Source: an uncultured Treponema sp. (lineage in GTDB: Bacteria > Spirochaetota > Spirochaetia > Treponematales > Treponemataceae). Taken from it: a DNA stretch of 45,481 bases. The first letter of the stretch is position 1. Each line of letters opens with the position of its first letter. The position numbers were made by a program, and so were the translations under genes. Under the pieces are notes generated by a model. It made no database searches and was not told the DNA's origin. It worked only from the letters and a program-made list of their open reading frames with translations. The stretch spans positions 1 through 45,481 of the forward strand of contig CAMJZA010000025.1 of the NCBI GenBank assembly GCA_946410085.1, written 5' to 3'. Positions 39,652 through 45,481 of this stretch are shown here, one piece after another.

Positions 39652-41670
39652 ATGGCGGAACTGATTGCGACGATTGACATGCGGGAAAAGACGGGGACAG
39701 GGCGGATCGTTGAGAAACGCCTTGTACTATCGATAGATGGCAAAAAATACCGATTTTTCATGACCAATGACTACGAGGCCATCTGCACGGATTTGGAGTC
39801 CATAAACTGCCGCCCTCCCCTTGCCAGCGACATGAGGCCGGATTCAACTGTTGCCAAGAAAGTGAGTGATAAAATGAAGGAACTAGGGGCAACATGGGCC
39901 TTGACGGTATGCGGGATAGATACCCTGTATTATTATGATAAGCTGACTGACTCTTTTTTCTCCGTTCCATTTTTTGAAATCCCCTCAGACAAGGAAACTG
40001 TGAAATACCCCCTCTGTTTCGTACTCGTTGCTGCCGACAAAGGGGAAGAGCTTGCAGAACTTATCAAAAAAGGGTGCGATGTGAACACCAAGAACGAGAA
40101 CGGAGAAAGCTTGCTCATGCATGCCGTATTTTTCAATGCCTGCTCTTCGATTCGTGTTCTTATCAAACTAGGCGCAGATGTGAATGCGACAAACAAAGAA
40201 GGTTCGACCGCTCTTGGAATTGCAGCCTTGATGAACAGGCTGGAAGCTGCAAGAATCCTGGCGTCCGTACCGGGGATAAACCTTGAGGTGAAGGACAATA
40301 TTGGTGGTGCCGCATTAAGAAGCGCCGTTTTTTATGATTCTATTGATATGTGTTTATTGCTTGCGAATGCCGGTGCAGATTTGAATGCGAGGGACCTCTA
40401 TGGGAACACGCCGCTCTTGTGGGCGGCAAACAACAAGTCAGAAAAAGCTGCAGAATTTTTGATACGTTCCGGCGTTGACTTGAATGCTGAAAACCACAAG
40501 GGGCTTACCCCACTTATCGTTGCGTCTGGGCACGGAAACACAGCCATCGTCTCTATGCTTCTGGATGCGGGAGCTGACGTGCGGCACAAGGACAAGGAGG
40601 ACTATACCGCTTTCCTCAGGGCTGTGAAGAACAACGCGACGGATGTGATATCCCTTTTCATAGAGAAAAAACAGGTTTCCAAAGAGCAGCTGGAAACTGC
40701 ACTCGTTCAGGGGGCCGTACGGGGCATAGCTGAAAGCACGGATTTGTTGATACGAATGTCTGATGACTCCGGAAAGGCAGCGTTCAACGCGCTTTTAGGG
40801 GCATGTATGAAGGATAGGGCTGACATAGCGCGCATCTGCATGAAATACCCATGCAATGTAAACGACACTAGCAATGGCTTTACCCCTTTAATGATGGTCT
40901 GCTTCTTCCGTTCTGTGAAAGTAGCGGAAATTATACTCGACAACGGGGCAGACGCGAATGTTGCCACAGTTAAGAGGTTCACCCCGCTCATGATGTCCAG
41001 CTTCTATGGAGCTTCGAAAATAACAAAGCTGCTCCTTTCTCACGGCGCAGACGTAAACGCGGCGGACGATGAAGGTATGACCGCCCTGATGTATGCAGCC
41101 ATGAGAGAGAATGCGGACATAATCTATATCCTGCTTTCGAATGGTGCGGACAAGACCATGAAAAGCATGGAGGGGAAAACTTTCGAAGATTACGCAGGGG
41201 AATTCGACCAAAAAAACTTTGAAAAAATGCTCAAGGAAAGGGAAAATGCCCGAAGCTCTGGTAAAGATGCTGCCGCACCCGCCGGTCACAAGTCCTTCGG
41301 CGAAACGTTCGACTTTTACATGAAGAAATACTTTGAGCGATTCCCGGACAAGAAGAACCCGGACATCTACAAGGCGGCAGGGCTGGACAAGCGGCGTTTC
41401 TCCAAGATGCTCAGCAGCAGAAATGACCCGGACTACCGCCCCAGGAAGGAGACCGTCACCGCCCTCGCGCTGGGGCTCAGGCTGTCCCTGGCCGAAAGCG
41501 AGGATCTCCTGCAGAGCGCGGGCTGCATCCTCTCGCCCAGGGACAAGGCAGACATGAAGATACAGTCCTTCTTCGCTGCGGGGAATTACAACATCTTTGA
41601 CCTGAACAACAGCATTTACGAGAGCACCGGCAGGCTCTTCTTCAAGTCCATGACGGAGGAGGAGGACTAG
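39652..41670 (+). CDS. Ankyrin-repeat protein with C-terminal XRE-like HTH module
   Basis: Residues 1-~120 are a unique N-terminal domain (LVLSIDGKKYRFFMTNDYEA...ALTVCGIDTLYYYDKLT). Residues ~125-510 carry about eleven ankyrin repeats (G-A-D-V-N-A, T-P-L-x-x-A, such as LLDAGADVRHKDKEDYTAFL and LLLSHGADVNAADDEGMTAL); the central ones near residue 335-390 are degenerate. Residues ~545-672 are the HTH module found alone in the divergent gene (DIYKAAGLDKRRFSKMLSS, ETVTALALGLRLSLAESEDL), followed by a tail FFAAGNYNIFDLNNSIYES. GGAGG lies 14 bases before the ATG, rather far. Soluble; probably a regulator that senses a protein partner through ankyrins, or an effector silenced by its HTH. Confidence 0.85.
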   Translation: MAELIATIDMREKTGTGRIVEKRLVLSIDGKKYRFFMTNDYEAICTDLESINCRPPLASDMRPDSTVAKKVSDKMKELGATWALTVCGIDTLYYYDKLTDSFFSVPFFEIPSDKETVKYPLCFVLVAADKGEELAELIKKGCDVNTKNENGESLLMHAVFFNACSSIRVLIKLGADVNATNKEGSTALGIAALMNRLEAARILASVPGINLEVKDNIGGAALRSAVFYDSIDMCLLLANAGADLNARDLYGNTPLLWAANNKSEKAAEFLIRSGVDLNAENHKGLTPLIVASGHGNTAIVSMLLDAGADVRHKDKEDYTAFLRAVKNNATDVISLFIEKKQVSKEQLETALVQGAVRGIAESTDLLIRMSDDSGKAAFNALLGACMKDRADIARICMKYPCNVNDTSNGFTPLMMVCFFRSVKVAEIILDNGADANVATVKRFTPLMMSSFYGASKITKLLLSHGADVNAADDEGMTALMYAAMRENADIIYILLSNGADKTMKSMEGKTFEDYAGEFDQKNFEKMLKERENARSSGKDAAAPAGHKSFGETFDFYMKKYFERFPDKKNPDIYKAAGLDKRRFSKMLSSRNDPDYRPRKETVTALALGLRLSLAESEDLLQSAGCILSPRDKADMKIQSFFAAGNYNIFDLNNSIYESTGRLFFKSMTEEED

Positions 41671-41681
41671 CGGGGCGGAAC

Positions 41682-41854
41682 CTACGGATTGGCAGAAAGG
41701 GCCTGGATGTCCTGCACCGTCAGGCCGGAGATGTCGGAGATTTCTTCCATGCCGTACTTCCCGGAAGCCAGCATACGCCGGGCAGTCGCTATCTCCCTCG
41801 TCAAGTCAGATTCAGCCTTGTTGTTCTTCACGAACGCAAGGAATGCCTTTTATC
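41682..41854 (-). pseudogene. C-terminal fragment of an Rpn/PD-(D/E)XK transposase-like nuclease
   Basis: Minus-strand reading KAFLAFVKNNKAESDLTREI, then MLASGKYGMEEISDISGLTV and DIQALSANP with TAG at 41682-41684. This is the helical tail of Rpn-type proteins. The nuclease domain is missing and stop codons lie directly upstream. Confidence 0.6.
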
Positions 41855-41922
41855 ACGGGGGCGTGGCATTGTGCAAGCATCCGGATGATGGAGCCCTTGC
41901 CCCTCATAAGCCCTGGCACGCG

Positions 41923-42168
41923 CTACAAGCCCGCTATCTCATCAGGGGAAAGGCCCGTCGCTTTGGCAATCTGAGCGGCAGGTATTCCTTCCTCAAGCAG
42001 GTTCCGTGCTATAGACTTGGCTTTCGCTGCCGCCCCTCTTTTCTCGCCGCGCTTCTCGGCTGCGTAAAGCCCGGAGATTCGGTCCGTCTCATAGATATCC
42101 TGCCGGTACTGCGCTATCCACAGGTCGCGGTCGTTGCTGATTGATGACAATGATTTCTGTGCCTGCAT
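41923..42168 (-). pseudogene. Second Rpn-type C-terminal fragment
   Basis: Open for 81 residues: SSISNDRDLWIAQYRQDIYE, then ISGLYAAEKRGEKRGAAAKA and ARNLLEEGIPAAQIAKATGL. The A-E-K-R-G-E repeats and the end motif are typical of the C-terminal third of Rpn/PD-(D/E)XK transposase-like proteins. The catalytic part is absent, so it is probably a relic although it still has an ATG. Confidence 0.65.
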
Positions 42169-42198
42169 AATTCCTTCCTGTTTGCTTGTTAACCTGTC

Positions 42199-42425
42199 CT
42201 ACTCGTACAGGACGAACGCGGTCCAGTAGTAGGGGTGGTCAAAGTCCCCGCTCCTGCGGAACTCCGCCTTCACCTCGCGGTAGGCCCGGGAGTAGGACTT
42301 GCCCTCCTGCCGCAGCCTTCTGGTACATCAGCATCATGAACTCCGCCGTCGCCTCGTCGTCGATGCACCAGAGGCTCACGCCCACGCGGTCCGCCCCGGC
42401 CACCCCTGCCGCGGCCTTCTGGGGG
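42199..42425 (-). pseudogene. C-terminal fragment of a CHAT-domain (caspase-like) protease gene
   Basis: One minus-strand frame reads GVAGADRVGVSLWCIDDEAT followed by AEFMMLMYQ; after a one-base shift near 42315 another reads LRQEGKSYSRAYREVKAEF, then FDHPYYWTAFVLYE and TAG (42199-42201). The A-G-A-x-x-V-x-V-S-L-W...D-x-A-T and H-P-Y-Y-W-x-A-F patterns are the end of CHAT peptidases, after the catalytic Cys. Only this tail remains. Confidence 0.7.
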
Positions 42426-42428
42426 GAT

Positions 42429-42462
42429 AAAAAAAGGCGGCCGACCAAACGGCCGGCCGCCT
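42429..42462 (-). terminator. Intrinsic terminator of pheT
   Basis: On the minus strand AGGCGGCC (42455-42462), a 12-base loop that can pair further, GGCCGCCT (42435-42442) and a T run (42429-42435), 40 bases after the pheT stop. Confidence 0.88.
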
Positions 42463-42502
42463 CTCCACAGGAATGGCGTTTTACTCCACAGAGATGAATC
42501 TA

Positions 42503-44878
42503 TCACTCCACGGCGGAATCCTTCGCCTTGGCCGTCGTGATGGGCTTGCCGCCCGCGGTCAGGGCCGTGCCGCCCAGCCTGAACTGGTAGTCCTTGATGG
42601 AAAGGACGATTTTCTCCAGCTTGTCGATGTCAATCTTCGCGGGCTTGCCTGCGGCGGATGCCTCGTCGCTCCCGGCGGGGATGACCGGCGTTCCCGGCGC
42701 GGCCCAGGGGGCGGTGATGAGCTCCACCTTCTCCTTGCCGTCCTCGGTGTAGTCGGCGGCGAGCAGCATGCCGTGGCTTTCCACGCCGCGCATCTTACGG
42801 GGGGCGAGGTTCGCGACGAGGATGATGTGCTGGCCGAGCAGCTCTTCTTCGGTCAGGTAGGGGACGAGGCCGGACTGGATGACCCGCTCGGTCCCGCTGC
42901 CGTCGTCAAGGTGCTCGATGTAGAGCTTCTCGCCCTGGGGGTTGCGGTCCACCTTCACGATCTTGGCGACGCGGAGGTCGATGTACTTGTCGTAGAACTC
43001 CACCTGGTTCTCGGCGAGCCTGGGGGCTTCCTTAGGACCGTCTTTCTTGGCCTCTTTCTTGGCGGGGGCCTTCTGGGCCGCATCCTTCGCCTGTGCCTTG
43101 CCGCCGCCCACCTTGGCCGCCTCGTGCGACTTGTCCAACGGCCGTGGTTCCGTCGCCATCAGGAACTCCAGGTCCAGCTCGCCCGCCGTGCAGGGGACGG
43201 AAATCTGCCAGTTCTCCAGCACCTGCGGGTGCAGCTCGCCGAAAATTCCCGCGACCTTACCGTTCACCATGACCTGCGCCTGCCTGCCGGGGATGAAGCG
43301 GGGGTCGTCCGCCTCGCGCACCTCGTACGTGTGGTCCAGGTAGTAGAGCAGGGTGGAAACCTCGCTCGCCGCCGTGTTGAAGTTGGAGTCATTGGACGCG
43401 CTCAAAAATCCCAGGCTCTGGATTGTCTTGGTCCCGGTGTTCTCGGACGGCTCGATGTAGGCGATTTTGCCGGTCTCGTATATCTTGTGGGGGTACACGG
43501 CGTTCCCGCTCTGGCTCTCCGCCTCAAGCAGGGACGCGATGATGGACGGGCGGATGAACTGGTAGTTCTCGCTCATCGGGTTCGCTATCTCGATGACGTC
43601 CTTGCCGTCTATGCCCATGTTGTCGATGTAGGTCCTGCGGCTGCCCAGGTAGTTGAAGATCATCTCCTGATAGCCCATGCCGGACATGATGCCCTTGACC
43701 TTGCGGCTGTAAGTCGTGATGGGGAGCAGGCGGCCGATCGTGAAGTCGTCCGGGGTCTCCGGCTGGAAGAAGTCCAGGCCCTGCCCTATCATCACGTCCT
43801 CGATCACGTCCACCTCGTGCAGGAAGTCGTTGCGGTAGGGGGCAGGCTGCACCGTGTAGACGGTCTCGCTTCCTTCTTTGGACACGCTGACCGTGCTGCC
43901 CATCCGCTCAAGGTCGTCCTTCACCTGTTCCGCCGAAAGCTGGGCGCCGAGCTTCTTGTTTATCGCCGAAAGCCGTGCCTTGGTCGTCCCCTGATAATAG
44001 AAGGGAGTCGTCACATCGCGGCCGTAGGGGGTGTCAATCTCGTAATGAACCTTGACGGGCAGAATCGTGAAGCCCAGGTCGGCAAAGTCACAGGCGACGA
44101 TGTTCGCGGCGAGCATCAGGTTTTCCATGTCATCGCCGGTCAGCTCGACGAGCAGTTCATTGTCGCCTACCTGCACCTGGCCGAGCGTATCGCTGTTGAT
44201 AATCGGTGCCATGGAAAGGACTTCACCCCGGTCATCGGTGAGGAGCGGGTATTTGTCATAATCCTTGAGGATCCAGCCGTACTCCTTGCCCTTGGGATGG
44301 GTTTCGACGATCTGCCGGAGCGTCCGCTTTTCGGTGTCCTGCAGGGCGATAAAGCCGGCCTTGTCCGGGTCGGCGGCCGTCTGGTGAACGGGCCACTTGA
44401 TTTCGCTGTTGCGGTAGACGCCCATGGAGATGGACTTGCGCTTGCGGCCGAAGTTCCAGCAGAGCTTTTCCTGCGTCTGGATGATGTCCAGCAGTTCCGG
44501 CTCGCTGAGCGCCTTGCCGGTGAGGACGAATGCGACCAGGTAGGGACGGATGCCCTTGAGCGCGGGATCAACCGTCACCAGACGGCCGCCGGAATCCTGC
44601 GTCTTTTCCCGGGTCGAAAGGAAGGAACTGTAATCGTGCCGGGCCGCACCCTCGTGCTCGCGCAGGCAGCGGGCCAGTCCGCCCGTGGACCAGAGGTCGG
44701 GGCGGTTCGTGTCGTTCAGTTCTATCTTGATGACCCGCTTGTCCTCAGCCTCATTCATATCGGGCTTCTCGTCCAGCTCAGCCTTGGCAAAAGTGAGCTT
44801 TTTCTCAAACGTATCCCAGTCGTATTTTTTTCCAAGCAAATGGAAGAACAGTTTCTCGTTTACTTCAATCTTTGGCAT
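42503..44878 (-). CDS. pheT: Phenylalanyl-tRNA synthetase beta subunit, archaeal type, with C-terminal tRNA-binding domain
   Basis: Charges tRNA-Phe together with the alpha subunit. Residues 1-~590 match the short archaeal/eukaryal-type beta chain (PKIEVNEKLFFHLLG; IELNDTNRPDLWSTGGLARC; DVIEDVMIGQGLDF; NPMSENYQFIRPSIIASLL; HPQVLENW). A Lys/Ala-rich linker (~600-630) leads to an OB-fold tRNA-binding domain (residues ~640-720: YIDLRVAKIVKVDRNPQGEK, then LAPRKMRGVESHGMLLAA) like that of MetRS C-termini. The archaeal-type enzyme is known for spirochaetes. The start at 44878 follows AAGGGGACATC; the upstream ATG lacks a ribosome site. The long open frame on the opposite strand is a composition artefact. 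Confidence 0.95.
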   Translation of the reverse strand: MPKIEVNEKLFFHLLGKKYDWDTFEKKLTFAKAELDEKPDMNEAEDKRVIKIELNDTNRPDLWSTGGLARCLREHEGAARHDYSSFLSTREKTQDSGGRLVTVDPALKGIRPYLVAFVLTGKALSEPELLDIIQTQEKLCWNFGRKRKSISMGVYRNSEIKWPVHQTAADPDKAGFIALQDTEKRTLRQIVETHPKGKEYGWILKDYDKYPLLTDDRGEVLSMAPIINSDTLGQVQVGDNELLVELTGDDMENLMLAANIVACDFADLGFTILPVKVHYEIDTPYGRDVTTPFYYQGTTKARLSAINKKLGAQLSAEQVKDDLERMGSTVSVSKEGSETVYTVQPAPYRNDFLHEVDVIEDVMIGQGLDFFQPETPDDFTIGRLLPITTYSRKVKGIMSGMGYQEMIFNYLGSRRTYIDNMGIDGKDVIEIANPMSENYQFIRPSIIASLLEAESQSGNAVYPHKIYETGKIAYIEPSENTGTKTIQSLGFLSASNDSNFNTAASEVSTLLYYLDHTYEVREADDPRFIPGRQAQVMVNGKVAGIFGELHPQVLENWQISVPCTAGELDLEFLMATEPRPLDKSHEAAKVGGGKAQAKDAAQKAPAKKEAKKDGPKEAPRLAENQVEFYDKYIDLRVAKIVKVDRNPQGEKLYIEHLDDGSGTERVIQSGLVPYLTEEELLGQHIILVANLAPRKMRGVESHGMLLAADYTEDGKEKVELITAPWAAPGTPVIPAGSDEASAAGKPAKIDIDKLEKIVLSIKDYQFRLGGTALTAGGKPITTAKAKDSAVE

Positions 44879-45001
44879 GATGTCCCCTTGTGGCGGGCCG
44901 GAAAGCGTTCTCACAGGCTCCCGGACGTCCGTACTGCGTGTGCAAATGTCCGTATAGTATAGCGAAAATCAGCAGGATTGTCTATTGAGGGGGAATTCCG
45001 G

Positions 45002-45313
45002 TTAGCAACACAGATTACTTTCAATGATATCCGCAATACTCGCTTGAAGCCGTTCGATGAGTTTTTTCTTTGATTCAGAAGGGATATGTATTTCACTCAT
45101 ATCATTCTCAGTCATGAACAACTGGTAGGGAGCTATCTGCATTGATGCTGCAATTTTCTGAATCATTTCTACAGAAGGAAACTTCTTGCCTATTTCAATT
45201 TCGCCGATGTAGCTGGTAGAAGTACCGCACAGCTCGGCAAGCCTCATCTGTGACATTTTCAGCCTTTTCCTGTTCGTCTTAAGGTTCTGTATAAATGTCG
45301 CTCGCAGTTCCAT
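45002..45313 (-). CDS. XRE-family transcriptional regulator
   Basis: A 103-residue protein with a classic helix-turn-helix: FIQNLKTNRKRLKMSQMRLA, ELCGTSTSYIGEIEIGKKFP, SVEMIQKIAASMQIAPYQLF (residues ~7-66), then a short helical tail. The start at 45313 keeps helix 1; no Shine-Dalgarno sequence precedes it and TATACT lies only a few bases upstream, so the message may have almost no leader. The intergenic region to the divergent epimerase gene contains three copies of one palindromic motif, which is its likely binding site. Confidence 0.88.
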   Translation of the reverse strand: MELRATFIQNLKTNRKRLKMSQMRLAELCGTSTSYIGEIEIGKKFPSVEMIQKIAASMQIAPYQLFMTENDMSEIHIPSESKKKLIERLQASIADIIESNLCC

Positions 45314-45321
45314 AAGTATAT

Positions 45322-45408
45322 GCTAACAGCGAATAAAACACATTGACAATTCGCTATTAGCACACTATAATTGTAAATATGATTTGAAGTTCATACGCTT
45401 TTAGCGAA
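45322..45408 (+). promoter_or_regulatory. Consensus promoter for the epimerase gene with three XRE operator copies
   Basis: TTGACA (45343-45348), 17-base spacer, TATAAT (45366-45371): a perfect sigma-70 promoter on the + strand. The motif TTCGCT-x-TTAGC occurs at 45322-45333 (minus strand), 45350-45361 (inside the spacer) and, as TTCGCTAAAAGC, at 45397-45408 (minus strand). Binding at the middle site would block the promoter, consistent with repression by the XRE protein. Confidence 0.85.
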
Positions 45409-45417
45409 ATAAAAGTA

Positions 45418-45481
45418 ATGATGCAAAAGACAATCCTGCTGACAGGCGGCACGGGCTTCCTCGGGAGCCATCTTCTCGGTG
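45418..45481 (+). CDS. NAD-dependent epimerase/dehydratase, N-terminal fragment (runs off the window)
   Basis: Only the first ~21 residues are visible: MMQKTILLTGGTGFLGSHLL with the G-G-x-G-x-x-G dinucleotide-binding motif of extended short-chain dehydrogenases. The start could be 45418 or 45421; no ribosome site is evident. It lies behind a perfect promoter controlled by the XRE operators. Confidence 0.7.
   Translation, partial: MMQKTILLTGGTGFLGSHLLG

Noticed and set aside
42473..44962. 829-codon open frame opposite pheT
   Set aside because: A shadow of the GC-biased pheT coding strand, without a ribosome site or domain.
1..45481. tRNA, rRNA or riboswitch
   Set aside because: No cloverleaf, rRNA segment or known riboswitch core was recognised by eye on either strand; a covariance-model scan would be needed to be sure.

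Overview
The window looks like spirochaete DNA, most probably from a gut or rumen Treponema. The phenylalanyl-tRNA synthetase beta subunit is of the archaeal type and carries a C-terminal tRNA-binding domain. The accessory genes (BspA-type leucine-rich repeats, AAA/PD-(D/E)XK proteins, Rpn-type nuclease debris, HTH-effector fusions) also fit that group. The taxonomic call is an inference from gene content. No rRNA, tRNA, CRISPR array or intact insertion sequence was seen.

Region 1 (1-17.0 kb, + strand) is a surface-glycan locus. It encodes glycosyltransferases of several families, GalE and Glf (UDP-galactose, then UDP-galactofuranose), a membrane acyltransferase, two LicD-type phosphotransferases, a large methyltransferase/kinase-like/cytidylyltransferase fusion and an ABC exporter. 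A Rossmann-like module of about 90 residues (W/F-G-x-G, then F-x-D-x-N/D-x-x-x-G) is attached to eight of these proteins, at the N-terminus, middle or C-terminus. One gene is switched out of frame inside a G8 tract. Base composition climbs from AT-rich at 1-6 kb to very GC-rich at 11-17 kb, so the locus looks assembled from several sources.

Region 2 (17.07-20.68 kb, - strand) is an operon behind a near-consensus promoter: a cytidylyltransferase/oxidoreductase fusion, a glycerophosphodiesterase and a metallophosphoesterase. It plausibly makes and recycles the CDP-activated alditol or glycerol phosphate that the LicD enzymes use.

Region 3 (20.9-26.9 kb) holds ordinary genes: oligoendopeptidase F, biotin ligase, a TSUP permease, rubrerythrin and an AAA/PD-(D/E)XK protein.

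Region 4 (26.9-36.5 kb) is an accessory island. It has a three-gene operon that reads as an atypical toxin-antitoxin-chaperone (TAC) system: an unknown 146-residue protein, an MqsA-like Zn-finger/HTH protein and a SecB-like protein, with a promoter flanked by two matching palindromes. A decayed second copy lies 8 kb away and a promoter fragment lies in between. The island also holds a BrnT/BrnA deletion hybrid, a broken winged-helix gene, a BspA-LRR/MoxR/VWA/DUF2971 cluster, and a 22-bp minisatellite.

Region 5 (36.5-42.5 kb) has envelope genes (a secreted repeat protein, a lipoprotein, a transglutaminase-like membrane protein preceded by a 29-residue membrane peptide). It also has a divergent pair consisting of a stand-alone HTH protein and an ankyrin-repeat protein that ends in the same HTH module, with shared palindromes between them. 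A debris field of Rpn-nuclease and CHAT-protease fragments follows. Region 6 (42.5-45.5 kb) is pheT, an XRE regulator with three operator copies, and the start of an epimerase gene.
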